A DNA stretch of 64,000 bases from Elymus sibiricus (Eukaryota > Streptophyta > Magnoliopsida > Poales > Poaceae). The DNA is taken from contig CM077676.1 in assembly GCA_039707655.1 (NCBI GenBank), positions 426,103,379 through 426,167,378 of the forward strand, given 5' to 3'. Numbering within the stretch: position 1 is the stretch's first letter; each line of letters opens with the position of its first letter. The notes beneath the pieces are model-generated. The model made no database searches and had not been told where the DNA came from. It was given only the letters and a program-made list of their open reading frames with translations. The position numbers were made by a program, and so were the translations under genes. This document shows positions 33,429 through 46,816 of this stretch, one piece after another.

Positions 33429-36400
33429 TGATACGTCTCCAACGTATCTATAATTTTTGATTGTTCCATGCTATTATAGTATCAATCTTGGATGTTTTAT
33501 ATGCAATTATATGCCATTATATATCATTTTTTGGGACTAACCTATTAACCCAGTGCCCAGTGCCAGTTGCTGTTTTTTGCTTGTTTTTGCCTTTTCAGAA
33601 AATCATTATCAAAAAGAGTCCAAACGAGAAAAAAACTTTGGATTAATTTTTTCTGTACCAGAAGAGACCCATGAAGCTTTGGGAGAAGACCAGAGGAGCC
33701 ACGAGGAGGCGGCAAGCCTGGAGGGCGCGCCCAGGGGGGTAGATGCGCCCCCCAGGATTGTGGGCCCCTCGTAGCCCCTCCTGACCTAATTCCAACGCTA
33801 TAAATTTCCAAATATTCCCAATATACCAGAAAGACAGAAGAAAAAACCTTTCCACCGCCGCAAGCCTCTGTTCTTCCGCGATCTCATCTGGAGGCCTTTT
33901 CCGGTACTCTACTGGAGTGGAAATCAATCACGGAGGGCTTATTCATCAACCTTGTTGTCCGTCCGATGATGTGTGAGTAGTTTACCACAGACCTACGGGT
34001 CCATAGCTAGTAGCTAGATGGCTTCTTCTCTCTCTTTGATCTTCAATACCATGTTCTCCTCGATGTTCTTGGAGTTCGATCCGATGTAATCTTCTTTTGC
34101 GGTGTGTTTGTTGGGATCTGATGAATTGTGAGTTTATGATCAGATTATTCATGAGAAATATTTGAGTCTTCTCTAAACTCTTTTATGCATGATTATTATA
34201 GCTTTGTATTTCTCTCTGATCTATCGATTTGGTTTGGCCAACTAGATTGGTTTATCTTGCAATGGGAGAGGTGCTTTGTGATGGGTTCAATCTGGCTGTG
34301 CTCAATCCCAGTGACAGAAAGGGACATGACATGCATTTGTATTGTTGCCATTAAGGATAAAAAGATGGGTTTTAATCATGGCGTTGTATCCTATGATTCT
34401 GCCTATGTTTGTGCACCCCTGCATCCCTTCGCTACCATCCGTCCGAATCAAATCCTGCATTTGTGGTTTGTTGGCTCAATTCTTGCAAAAAGACGCCCGC
34501 CACCAGCCCAGCTCACCCATGTGATTTGCAAAAAGATCCCTCATCTGTGGGCCTTTCTCCCACCTCCGGCTCCCGAATCATTCCGATCGGCACAGCGGAG
34601 AAAACAGAAAACCTCCTCCCATGATGCGTTGTGACCAATCACCATGGCGGCTACCGCGATTATGGAAGGAGAAGCTTATTCAATGATAACAAAAACCTGC
34701 TTGCCCTTGTCCCTCTAGAGATCACAACGACCTAAATTTTTCTTCCCATCTACGTATTCATCTGCAGACGCAGCAGACCCATCTTCTTTGCCGTGATCTG
34801 TCTCTCCAAATTCTACATCTACAGAACGCGAACTGTACTTGTTGTTTGGAAGACTTATCATGTAAATACATGCCTTGAGCCACGGAATTGGTCAATATCT
34901 TGCAAACTCCAACTGAGTGAGGGAGAATATAGTACACCAAAAAAAGGAAGCATTCCTGTATTCATGAGTTTGATAAGAGTGGTTGGGGTCATATAGCGAA
35001 GGACAACCATTTGTTATGTCTTTTGGGAATCTTCAGAAACTACAGGATGCATATCAAGCTGAAATGGAGGCATGTACTCAAACACTCTGAACCTAGCTAC
35101 TGAAGTTGCAATCAGTCCAGACAAATGCTCAAAACCTGAAGCATGCTTTGAAATTTCTTGTACATATTAGCAGCAGGCCAGCAGCTAACAGTTAGAAGAA
35201 ATTACGTGCAAGCAACTTTGTCAACCTATGAGCTCATCATTTATTCAATGTACAAGCAGTGAGTTCAATGATTCATCAATTTGGCCATTAGGTGTTTAGT
35301 GCCAGAAGTAGCATGTATCGTAGGCAAATATTTGGCAGCATCATATCGGATTTGTAATGCAAATTCTGCAATACAAATCAAGCATGGAGCACCTTCGATT
35401 ACAAAACAACATCAGCTTCAAAAATGGCATTGACCAAAACGAAAGTAGAACTAATAGATTATTTCAGAAATTTACATTCACCAACACATGCTAGTCACAT
35501 CTCACCGGGCACTAATCGGCAAAGGGAGATCTTCTAAAAGGGCTAGCTATGTGGACGTAAACGTAGTCATCCAAATTTCGTTGTCACGGGCTGCCATCGA
35601 CGAGATGCGGTGGCCACCTAATGGATCTTCATCGCAGCCGGCCGATGAGACGGCCAGTCGGCCACACACATGGATCTCCGTCTAGGGCTGTCGTCGCTGG
35701 GATCTATGAGCCGCCTCTAATGTGTCTCCATCGACGCATGCGTTGCATGTCGTCGGCGAGGTGTGGTAGCCAGATACCTAGGTCCTATTTTCAACTTTTT
35801 GCAAATTGCATGGGTGAGCTGGGCTAGAGTCGGGCGTCTTTTTGCAAGAATTGAGCCAACAAACTACAAACGCAGGATTTGATTCGGATGGATGGTAGCG
35901 AAGGGATGCAGGGGTGCACGAACATAGGCAGATTCATAGGATACGATGCCTTTAATCATATTGCTTGAGTTTACTTTGTCTACATCATGTCAACTTGCTT
36001 AAGGCGTTACTCTGTTTCATACTTAATACCCCAGATGCATGCTAGATAGCGGTCGATGGGTGGAGTAATAGTAGTAGATGCAGGCAGGAGTCCGTCTACT
36101 TGTCTTGGACGTGATGCCTATATACATGATCATTGCCATGAATCCATCATAATTATTTGATTTTCTATCAATTGCCCAACAGTAATTTGTTTACCCACCG
36201 TATGCTATATGTTCGAGAGAGAAGCCTCTAGTGAAAACTATGGCCCCCGGGTCTACTTTTATCATATATTAAAACCAAAAATACCTTGCTGCAATTTATT
36301 TAATTTTATATTATTTAGTATTTTAGTTTATCTATCTATCACTATCAGAATTAATCCTTGCAAATAACTGCTAAGAGGATTGACAACCCTCTTATTTGCG

Positions 36401-36569
36401 TTGGGTGCAAGTGTTTGCTTTTGTGTGTGCAGATGTGTTTAACGGGATTTTGCTTGGTTCTCCTACTGGATTGATAACCTTGGTTCTTAGCTGAGGGAAA
36501 TACTTATCTCTACTATACTGCGTCATCGTCTCCTCTTCGGGGAAATACCAACACAGTCTACAAGTAGCA
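33429..36569 (+). repeat. 5' LTR of element D, split by a Mutator-like insertion
   Basis: Segments 33429-34379 and 35960-36569 rejoin to an ordinary LTR that matches E's LTRs in reverse complement, including the GGCCCCCGGGTCTA block near 36245. It ends CTACAAGTAGCA, just before the primer site. Confidence 0.88.
34380..35950. mobile_element. Mutator-like element M (1,571 bp)
   Basis: Inverted terminal repeats of about 157 bases (34380-34536 against 35794-35950, roughly 90% identical by eye) start GGCGTTGTATCC and GGCATCGTATCC. A perfect 9-bp duplication, TTTAATCAT (34371-34379 and 35951-35959), flanks it. Long terminal repeats and a 9-bp duplication define Mutator elements. The 1.25 kb interior has no MURA transposase. 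It holds AT-rich unique sequence that could be captured host DNA (34600-35790), but no exon structure is clear. Confidence 0.9.
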
Positions 36570-36580
36570 GGAAAAATTTC

Positions 36581-36598
36581 TGGCGCCGTTGCCGGGGA
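36581..36598 (+). promoter_or_regulatory. Primer-binding site of element D (tRNA-Asp)
   Basis: TGGCGCCGTTGCCGGGGA, eleven bases after the LTR end, identical to the sites in B and E. Confidence 0.9.
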
Positions 36599-36774
36599 GA
36601 CATCATCAAAATTACCAAGTACCTTCGCACAAACTATCATCCACTTGCATTTATTTTATTTGCATTTTTATTTGCATTTGCCTCTCATTTTCATCTCCCC
36701 CACTTCTAATTTTTTTTACAAAAACACAAAAATATTTTTATTTGCTTGTTTGCTAGTTTGCTTGCTTCGTCGCG

Positions 36775-37940
36775 ATGTCTCAAGAAAACACAAAATTGTG
36801 TGACTTTTCGAATACTAATAATAATGATTTTATTAGTACTCCCGCCACTAGTGCGGAGTCGTGTGACATTAATGCTGCTTTGCTTAATCTTGTTATGAAA
36901 GAACAATTTTCTGGTAGTCCTAATGAAGATGTTGCTTCCCATCTAAATACTTTCGTTGAGCTTTGTGATATGCAAAAAAAAAAAAGATGTGGATAATGAT
37001 ATTTTCAAATTAAAATTATTTCCGTTCTCACTACGAGATCGTGCTAAAACTTGGTTTTCATCCTTGCCTAGAAATAGTATTAATTCTTGGGATAAGTGAA
37101 GGATGCTTTTATTGCCAAGTATTTTCCTCCCTCTAAGATTATTTCTTTAAGAAATCAAATTATGAATTTTAAGCAACTTGAACATGAGCATGTTGCACAA
37201 TCTTGGGAGAGAATGAACTTAATGATAAGAAATTGCCCAACACATGGTTTAAGTTTATGGATGATCATACAATTTTTTTATGTGGGACTAAACTTTGTTT
37301 CTAGAAATTTGCTAGACTCTGCCGCAGGTGGTACTTTTATGGAAATTACATTGGGAGAAGCTACAAAACTTCTTGATAATATTATTCTCAATGGCACACT
37401 GAACAAAGTCCAACTGGTAAGAAGTTAAATTCTGTTGAAGAAATTAATACTTTGAGTGATAAGATGGATGCTCTTATGAAATTTGTTGCTAGCAAAAGTG
37501 CTCATATTGATCCTAATGATGTGCCATTGTCTACCATGATTGAGCAAAATAATGATGCTATTGATGTGAATTTTGTCTCTAGAAATAATTTCAAGAACAA
37601 TGCTTATAGGGGTAATTTCAATCCTAGACCGTTTCCTGGAAATTCCTCTAATAATTATGGTAATTCCTATGGCAATCCATATAATAATAATAGGATACCC
37701 TCTGATCTTGAAAGTAATATTAAATAATTTATTATTTCACAAAAGAATTTCATTGCTATGATAGAAGAAAAATTGAATAGAGTTGATGAATTGGCTAGGA
37801 ACATGGATAGAATTACTCATGATGTGGAAAATCTCAAAATTAAAATTTTGCCACCCAAGCATGATATAAATGAGTCTATTAAAGCTATCTATGTCTCCAT
37901 TAATGAAAGTAAAGAAAGGACTGCTAGGTTGAGAGCTAAG
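36775..37940 (+). pseudogene. gag of element D, N-terminal part, frameshifted
   Basis: Begins MSQENTKLCDFSN and aligns with E's gag throughout: LNTFVELCDMQKKK, WFSSLPRNSI, NQIMNFKQLEHEHVAQSWER, the Asn/Gly-rich NNYGNSYGNPYNNN and the ITHDVENLK coiled-coil region. Frame breaks: a 12-A run at 36974-36985 (E has AAAAGAAAAAA), a one-base loss giving TGA near 37097, and a stop at 37725. Element E interrupts the frame after Ala-Lys at 37940. It is a Gypsy/Athila-type capsid protein that packages element RNA, and is non-functional here. Confidence 0.85.
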
Positions 37941-39498
37941 TGCTACTTGTAGCTTGCGTTGGTATTTTCCCCGAAGAGGAAGGGATGATGCAGGACAGTA
38001 GAGATAAGTATTTCCCTCAGTTATGAAACCAAGGTTATCGAACCAGTAGGAGAATCACGCAACACCTCGTTAGCAGTACCTACACACAAACAACAAATCC
38101 TTGCACCCAACGCAAATGAGGGGTTGTCAATCCCTCGGCGGTCAATTGCAAGATTAAATTGTATATGATAGATAGATAGATTGAAACAAAAATACAAAAT
38201 AAAATAAATAAAAGAAAATGGCAGCAATATTTTTAGGGTTTTAGTAATATGATTTAGATAGACCCGGGGGCCATAGTCTTCACTAGAGGCTTCTCTCGAG
38301 AAAATAGCATACGGTGGGTAGACAAATTACTGTTGGGCAATTGATAGAAAAGCAAATAATCATGATGATATCCAAGGCAATGATCATATATATAGGCATC
38401 ACATCCGAGACAAGTAGACCGACTCTTGCCTGCATCTACTACTAGTACTCCACACATCGACCGCTATCCAGCATGCATCTAGTGTATTAAGTCCATAAAG
38501 AACGGAGTAACGCCTTAAGAACGATGACATGATGTAGACAAGATAAACTCATGTATGAATAAACCCCATCTTTTTACCCTTAATAGCAATGATACATACG
38601 TGTCGTGTCCCTTTCTGTCACTGGGATTGAGCATCGCAAGATCGAACCCATTACAAAGCACCTCTTCCCATGGCAAGATAAATCAATCTAGTTGGCCAAA
38701 CCAAATCAATAGATCATAGAAAAAATATGAAGCTATAATAATCATGCATAAAAGAGATCAGAGAAGACTCAAATAATATTCATGGATAATCTGATCATAA
38801 ACTCACAATTCATCGGATCCCAACAAACACTCCGCAAAAAGTGATTACATCGGATAGAACTCCAAGAACATCGAGGAGAACATTGTATTGAAGATCAAAA
38901 AGAGAGAAGAAGCCATCTAGCTACTAACTATGGACCCGAAGGTCTGTGGTAAACTACTCACGCATCATGGGAAGGGCAGCAAGGTTGATGTAGAGCCCCT
39001 CCGTGATCGATTCCCCCTCCGGCGGAGTACCGGAGAAGGCCTCCAGATAGGATCTCTCGAGAACAGAAACTTGCAGCGGCAGAAAAAGTATTTCATGGAC
39101 TCCCTTGAGGGTTTCTGATTTTTTGGGAATTTATAGTGGAGGAATTAGGTCAAACGGAGCTCTGTCGGCCCCACGAGGTACCAGGACGCGCCTGTCCCCC
39201 CCAGGCGCGCCCTGGTGCCTTGCGGGCACCCCCTGGGGCTTCTGGCCTCCTCCCAAAGCTTCTAGTGTTTATCTTGTCCAGAAAAAAATCTCCAAAAAGT
39301 TTCATGGACTTCGTTTGGTATTGATTTTCTGTAAAGCAAAAACAGGGCAGAAAACAGCAACTGGCACTGGGCACTAAGTTAATAGGTTAGTCTCCAAAAA
39401 TGATATATGATTGCTGTAAATGCATATAAAAACATCCAAGATTGATAATATAACAGCATGGAACAATAAAAAATTATAGATACGTTGGAGACGTATCA
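37941..39498 (-). repeat. 3' LTR of element E
   Basis: Reverse complement runs TGATACGTCTCCAACGTATC to CTACAAGTAGCA, preceded (minus strand) by the polypurine tract AAGCTTGGGGATGC at 39499-39512. Confidence 0.92.
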
Positions 39499-42066
39499 GC
39501 ATCCCCAAGCTTATTTCCTGCTCGTCCTCGAGTAGGTAAATGATAAAAACAGAATTTTTGATGTGGAATGCTGCCTATCATATTCATCACATATTCTTTT
39601 CTTTTATAGCATGGACATTGGACTTGAATGATTCAAAGCAATAGTCTATAATTTGACATGAAGATATAAATACTCAAGCATGCTAACAAGCAACCGTGTC
39701 TTTCAAAATATCAACGCTAAAGAAAGTTATCCCTAGCCCATTATGCTCAATCATTGATCCATTCATGAAACACACTCAAATATTAGCTACACACAATGCA
39801 CAAGTATGACAATAGTGCTCTTTTAGTTGGTGCTTTTGTAAGAGAAGATGGAGACTCAAATAAAAATAAAAATTGCATAAAAGTAAATATATAGGCCCTT
39901 CGCAGAGGGAAGCAGAGATTTGTCAAATGTGCCAGAGCTCAAAGCTGAAATTAAAGAGATAAAAATATTTTGAGAGGCATGCTTTTCCTGTCAACGAAAA
40001 CGACCGAGAATTCCCATTATTTTCCATGCTAGACACATCATAGGCGATTCCCAAACAGAAAGTAAAGTTTATTTCCTTTCCACCATTTCTTTCACAATCC
40101 ATGGCTAGCCGTATCATGGGTGCCCTCCAAACCAACACTTTCCAAGGAATTTTGTTGTTATTAATTTTTGATTTCATTGTGGGACTGGGCATCCCTATTA
40201 CCAACCATTCTCTCGTGCAATGACAAGTGAATAAACACTCATCGTGAGAATAACACACCTAGCATGGAAAATAATGGCCACCCCCTGCCGCTTCATGAGC
40301 GGTACGGGCACACAAAACGGAAAAATTATTTTGAAAAATTAGAGTTGGCACATGCAAATTTACTTAGAACGACATTGAAATACCGCATATAGGTAGGTAT
40401 AGTGGACTCATTTGGCACAACTTGGGTTTAAGTATTGTGGATGCACAAGCAGTATTTCCGCTTAGTACAAAGGAAGGCTAGCAAATAGATTGAGATGCAA
40501 CCAACCAAAAAACGGAAACGGTCATAAACATGCATTGAACATAACTAACACCGAATAATGCACCATAAGTAGGATATAATGTCATTGCATAATTATTGAC
40601 TTAATGTGCATGCATAGGGAATCACAAACCTTAACACTAATATTCTTACTAAATCACAATTAGTCACTAACATGACTCACATATTATCATTTCCATATCG
40701 CAAAACTATTGCAAGGAATCACACTTATCATATCCAATGATCTATATGAAAGTTTTTATTATATCCATATTGAATATTCATCACTTTGGGACCAAATTCA
40801 TATCTTGTGCAAATTACCGTTACTATCATCAACTCTCAAAAAGATTTAAGTGAAGTATGAGAGTGCAAGTATTTCTTCAAAATTTCAATCTTATCAATTC
40901 TCAAAATAATATAAGTGAAGCATGAGAATTCATTTCTTCAAAAATTTCAATCAACTCCAAATAATATAAGTGAAGCATCAGAATTTATTTCTTCAAAATT
41001 TCAATCAACTCTCAAAATAATATAAGTGAAGCAAGAGAGTTCATTTCTTCAAAATATAGCCACCACCATGCTCAAAAGGATTTAAGTGAAGCACTAGAGC
41101 AACTGCCTAGCTCAAAAAATTTAAGTGAAGCACATAGAGTATTCTAACAAATGATGATAAACGTGTGGCTCTCTCAAGATAGGTGTGTTCAGCAAAGATG
41201 ATTGTGACAAACTAAAAAGAAAACAAAGCAAAGACTCATTTTATACAAGGCGCTCCAAGCAAAACACATATCATGTGACGAATAAAAATATAGCTCCAAG
41301 TAAAATTACCAATGGTTGGTAGAAGAAAGAGGGGATGCCTTCCGGGGCATCCCCAAGCTTAGACGCTTGAGTCTTCCTAGAATATTACCTTGGTGTGCCT
41401 CGGGCATCCCCAATCTTAGGCTCTTACTACTCCTTATTCCTTCATCCATCGTGATCTCACCCAAAACTTGAAAACTTCAATCACACAAAACTCAACAAAA
41501 CCTTCGTGAGATCCGTTAGTATAACAAAATAAATCACTACTTTAAGTACAGTTGAAAACCCATTCATATTTTATTTTTGCATTATACCTACTGTACTCTA
41601 ACTTCACCATGGCTTATACCCCCCGATACAATCCATAGATTCATCAAAACAAGCAAGTAGTGCATCAAAAATAGAATCTGTCAAAAACAGAACAGTCTGT
41701 AGAAATCTATTTAAAATCCATACTTATGTAACTCCAAAAATTCTGAAAAAATAGTAAAACGTGGGAAATTCATATACAAATACTTTGTAAAAATTTCAGA
41801 TTTTTCTGACGCTTGAGTACAGAAACAAAATTCGGGCACTGGATGCAAAACTTTCTGTTTTCCAAACAGCATCAATTATACTATCTTCCAAATCATCCTA
41901 AAGGATTTACTTGGCACAAACACTAATTAAGAACACAAAAACACAATCATACCAGTAGCATAATTGTGAAAACACACAATAACAGAAAAAATATTATTTT
42001 ATTAATTGGGTTGCCTCCCAACAAGCGCTATTGTTTTATGCCCCTAACTAGGCATAATGCATAGTT
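39499..42066 (-). other. Non-coding 3' internal region of element E
   Basis: No credible coding frame. On the minus strand, from the gag-protease stop onward, it shows the GGGAGGCAACCC box (42001-42015), PPT-like copies at 41404-41417 and 41347-41360, six TTCACTT boxes (40855-41130) and the true polypurine tract at 39499-39512. Its order is collinear with B and D. Confidence 0.75.
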
Positions 42067-44136
42067 TCAAGTATTGTCATCTTTGAAGTTGATTTCATAA
42101 GTGGCCCTCATAATTGATTCATATGGTGATTTAATTCTTTTCCTAGGGAAATGCTCCATAACCTTTTTTATTGGAAACTGAAATTTTATATTCCCATCTT
42201 TCATATCAATAACGACACCTATAGTTCGTAAGAACGGTCTACCAAGTATTATGGGGCAAGAAGAATTGCATTCAATATCAAGAACAATAAAATCAACGGG
42301 CACATAATTTCTATTTGCAAGAATAAGAACATCATTAATTCTACCCATTGGTTTTTCAATAGTAGAATCCACAAGATGCAAATTAAGAGAACATTCATCT
42401 ATATTTGTAAAACCTAGCACATCACATAGAGATTTTGGAATTGTGGAAACGCTAGCACCCAAATCACATAAAGCATTGCACTCATAATTTTTTATTTTAA
42501 CTTTAATGGTGGGTTCCCATTCATCATATAAGTTTCTAGGAATTGAAACTTCTAGTTCTAGCTTTTCTTCTAACGCTTTCATCATTGCTTCTACGATGTG
42601 TTTAGTAAAAGCCTTGTTTTGCTCATAAGCGTTGCGTGAATTTAACATGGATTGTAACAAAGAAATGCACTCAATCAAAGAACAATTATCATAATTAAAA
42701 TCTTTGTAATCCAAGAGAGTGGGCACATCGCTATTTAAAGTTTTTACCTCTCCAAACCCACTTTTAGCAATTTTTTCATTAAGATTTTCACCCTCCGAAT
42801 TATGGGAACGCCTACTAGCTAAAGTTGACTCTTCTTCAGTCCCCTTTTTCATCAAGTTTTATATTTCTAAACAAAGAATCAATAGATGAAACACCAATCA
42901 TTTTAATATCCTCATCATTACTACGATCAAAACCGGGAGGTATCGCTTTTTCTAAGAATTCTCGTTTAGCTTTTAGCATAGCGGTTCTTTTCTTACTCTC
43001 ATCCATGGAGACATATAAAGATTTAATTGATTCACTAATATCAATTTTGGGTGGCAAAATTTTAGTCTTAAGATTTTCCACATCATGAATAATTCTATCA
43101 ATGCTCCTAGACATATCATCAAGTTTACTCAATTTTTCTTCTATCGTAGTGTTGGAAACTTTTTGAGCATTAATAAATTATTTAATATTACTTTCAAGAT
43201 CAGAGGGCATCCTATTATTATTATAAGAATTACCATAAGGATTGCCATAATTATTAGAGGAATTTCCAGGAAACGGTCTAGCGTTGAAATTACCTCTATA
43301 AGCATTATTATTAAAATTGTTTCACGAGACAAAATTCACATCTACGGGATCATTATTTTTCTCAATCAAAGTGGACAAAGGAACATCATTAGGATCAATA
43401 TGAGCATTTTTACTAGCAACCAATTTCATAAGCGCATCAACTTTATCACTCAAAGTACTAATTTCTTCAAACGAATTCACTTTTTTACTAGCAGGAGTTC
43501 TTTGAGTATGCCATTGTGAATAATTTGCCATAATATTATCAAGCAATTTAGTAGCTTCTCCCCAAGTACTACCCGCGGCAGAATCTAAAAGATTTCTAGA
43601 AACAAAATTCAATCCCGCATAAATTTTTTGTATGATCATCCATAAATTTAAACCATGAGTAGGGCAATTTCTTATCATTAATTTCACCCTCTCCCAAGAT
43701 TGGGCAACATGTTCATGATCAAGTTGCTTAAAATTCATAATTTGATTTCTAAGAGAAATAATTTTCGCGGGAGGAAAATACTTGGTAATAAAAGCATCTT
43801 TACACTATCCCAAGAATCGATACTATTTCGTGGTAAAGATGAGAACCAAATTTTTGCACAATCCCACAATGAGAACGGGAATAATTTTAATTTCACAATA
43901 TCATTATCCACATCTTTTTTCTTTTGCATGTCACACAATTCTACGAAAGTGTTAAGATGGGATGCAGCATCTTCATTAGGACTACCAGAAAATTGTTCTT
44001 TCATAACACGATTTAACAAAGCGGCATTAATATCACAAGTCTCCGCACTAGCGGTGGGAGGAGCAATCGGAGTACTAATAAAATCATCATTATTAGTATT
44101 GGAAAAATCACACAATTTTGTATTTTCTTGAGACAT
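42067..44136 (-). pseudogene. gag-protease of element E, broken
   Basis: Gag starts at 44136 (MSQENTKL). A frameshift near 43800, a stop after NFVS (43322), a stop near 43175 and a further shift near 42840 divide it. The last open frame (262 codons, 42855-42067) holds an aspartic protease: active-site CDLGAS at about residue 131 and the flap/C-terminal ILGRPFLRT at about 203. It ends TGA at 42067, at the same place as in D. Gag forms the particle and the protease matures it. No reverse transcriptase follows, unlike full Athila elements, which continue about 4 kb further. Confidence 0.87.
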
Positions 44137-44320
44137 CGTGACTACGCAAACAAGATAACAAGCAAGCAAACAAGCAAACAAGAAAAAGGCAAACGAAAAA
44201 TATTTTTGTATTTTTGTAAAAACGTTTTAGAAGTGGGGGAGATGAAAACGAGAGGCAAATAAAGTAAATGCAAGGAGATGAGAGTTTATGCAAAGGTACT
44301 TGATAGATGTTGATGATGTC

Positions 44321-44338
44321 TCCCCGGCAACGGCGCCA
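44321..44338 (-). promoter_or_regulatory. Primer-binding site of element E (tRNA-Asp)
   Basis: TCCCCGGCAACGGCGCCA on the plus strand is the exact complement of the site in D and B, eleven bases inside the 5' LTR. Confidence 0.9.
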
Positions 44339-44349
44339 GAAATTCTTCC

Positions 44350-45915
44350 TGCTACTTGTAGCTTGCGTTGGTATTTTCCCCGAAGAGGAAATGATGATGC
44401 AGCACAGTAGAGATAAGTATTTCCCTCAGTTATGAAACCAAGGTTATCGAACCAGTAGGAGAATCACGCAACACCTCGTTAGCAGTACCTGCACACAAAC
44501 AACAAATCCTTGCACCCAACGCAAACGAGGGGTTGTCAATCCCTCGGCGGTCAATTGCAAGATTAAATTGTATATGATAGATAGATAGATTGAAACAAAA
44601 ATACAAAATAAAATAAATAAAATAAAATGGCAGCAATATTTTTAGGGTTTTAGTAATATGATTTAGATAGACCCGGGGGCCATAGTTTTCACTAGAGGCT
44701 TCTCTCGAGATAATATCATACGGTGGGTAGACAAATTATTGTTGGGCAATTGATAGAAAAGCAAATAATCATGACGATATCCAAGGCAATGATCATGTAT
44801 ATAGGCATCATGTCTGAGACAAGTAGACTGACTCCTGTCTGCATCTACTACTATTACTCCACACATCGACCGCTATCCAGCATGCATCTAGTGTATTAAG
44901 TCCATAAAGAACGGAGTAACGCCTTAAGAATGATGACATGATGTAGACAAGATAAACTCATGTATGAATAAACCCTATCTTTTTACCCTTAATAGCAATG
45001 ATACATACGTGTCATGTCCCTTTCTATCACTGGGATTGAGCACCGCAAGAACGAACCCATTACAAAGCACCTCTTCCCATGGCAAGATAAATCAATCTAG
45101 TTATCCAAACCAAATCAATAGATCGGAGAAGAAATACAAAGCTATAATAATCATCCATAAAAGAGATCAGAGAAGACTCAAATAATATTCATGGATAATC
45201 TGATCATAAACTCACAATTCATCGGATCCCAACAAACACATCGCAAAAAGTGATTACATCGGATAGAACTCCAAGAACATCGAGGAGAACATTGTATTGA
45301 AGATCAAAAAGAGAGAAGAAGCCATCTAGCTACTAACTATGGACCCGAAGGTCTGTGGTAAACTACTCACGCATCATCGGAAGGGCAGCAAGGTTGATGT
45401 AGAGCCCCTCCGTGATCGATTCCCCCTCCAGCGGAGTACCGAAGAAGGCCTCCAGATGGGATCTCTCAAGAACAGAAACTTGCGGTGGTGGAAAAAGTAT
45501 TTTGTGGACTCCCCTGAGGGTTTCTGATTTTTTGGGAATTTATAGTGGAGGAATTAGGTCAAACGGAGCTCTGTGGGCCCCACGAGGTACCAGGGCGCGC
45601 CTGCCCCCCCCCAGGCGTGCCCTGGTGCCTCATGGGCACCCCCTGCGGCTTCTGGCCTCCTCCCGAAGCTTCTAGTGTTTATCTTGTCCATAAAAAAATC
45701 TCCAAAAAGTTTCGTGGCATTTGGACTTCGTTTGGTATTGATTTTCTGTAAAGCAAAAACAGGGCAGAAAACTGCAACTGGCACTGGGCACTAAGTTAAT
45801 ATGTTAGTGTCCAAAAATGAAATATAATTGCTGTAAATGCATATAAAAACATGCAAGATTAATAATATAACAGCATGGAACAATAAAAAATTATAGATAC
45901 GTTGAAGACGTATCA
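44350..45915 (-). repeat. 5' LTR of element E
   Basis: 1,566 bases. It matches 37941-39498 with scattered substitutions, and its start abuts the CTAAG duplication at 45916. Confidence 0.92.
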
Positions 45916-45920
45916 CTAAG

Positions 45921-46816
45921 CGAGAATTTCTAGAAAAAGCTATTCCACCCGGTTTCTATCGTAGTAACAATGAAGATATTAAAATGATTGATGTCACTCC
46001 TATTGACTCATTATTTAGTAATATAAAACTTTATGAAAAAGGGACTGAAGAAGAGTCAACTTTAGATAGAAGGAGTCCCCATTGCTTGGAGGGTGATAAT
46101 CTTAATGATAAAAATGAAAAAAGTGGGTTTGGAGAGGTCAAAACTTTAAATAGTAATGCACCCACTACTTGGCTTACAAGGAATTTAATTATGATATTTG
46201 TTCTTTAATTGAGTGTATTTCCTTGTTACAATCCATGATTAATTCACCAAATGCATATGAACAAAATAAAGCTTTTACTAAACATATTGTAGAAGTTATG
46301 ATGAAAGCTCATGAAGAAAAACTTGAGTTGGAAGTTTCAATTCCTAGAAAATTACAAGATGAATGGAAACCTACTATTAAAGTCAAAATTAAAGATTATG
46401 AATGTAATGCTCTTTTTGATCTTGGTGCTAGCGTTTCCACTATACCAAAGTCTTTGTGTGACGTGCTAGGTCTTACCGATATGGATCCTTGTTCCCTTAA
46501 TTTGCATCTTGCGGATTCCACTATTAAAAAATCATTGGGTAGAACAAATTATGTGCTTATTCTTGCAAATATAAATTATGTGTCTGTGGATTTTATTGTT
46601 CTTGATATTGAATGCAATCCTTCTTGCCCTATAATACTTGGTAGGCCTTTCCTACGAACCATAGGTGCTATTATTGATATTAAAGAAGGTAATATAAGAT
46701 TTCAATTTCCATTAAAGAAAGGGATGGAACACTTCCCTAGAAATAGAATTAAGGCCCCTTATGAATCTATTATGAGGGCCACCTATGGAATTAACTTGAA
46801 GGATGACAACACTTGA
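45921..46816 (+). pseudogene. gag-protease of element D, C-terminal part
   Basis: Continues D's gag frame after element E (REFLEKAIPPGFYRS). A frameshift near 46165 follows. Then 215 codons are open (46169-46816), with the protease motif FDLGAS and ILGRPFLRT, ending NLKDDNT and TGA. The equivalent protein in E stops at the same codon, so the missing polymerase is a feature of the family and not local damage. Confidence 0.87.

Larger units (their letters stand above)
37941..45915 (-). mobile_element. Athila-like Gypsy element E, complete (7,975 bp), minus strand, inside D
   Basis: LTRs at 37941-39498 and 44350-45915 are flanked by perfect CTAAG duplications (37936-37940 and 45916-45920). Read on the minus strand the order is 5' LTR, tRNA-Asp primer site, gag-protease, about 2.6 kb non-coding, polypurine tract, 3' LTR. 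It is the same family as D and inserted head-on into D's gag. It lacks polymerase and integrase, so it depends on a partner element. Confidence 0.93.
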
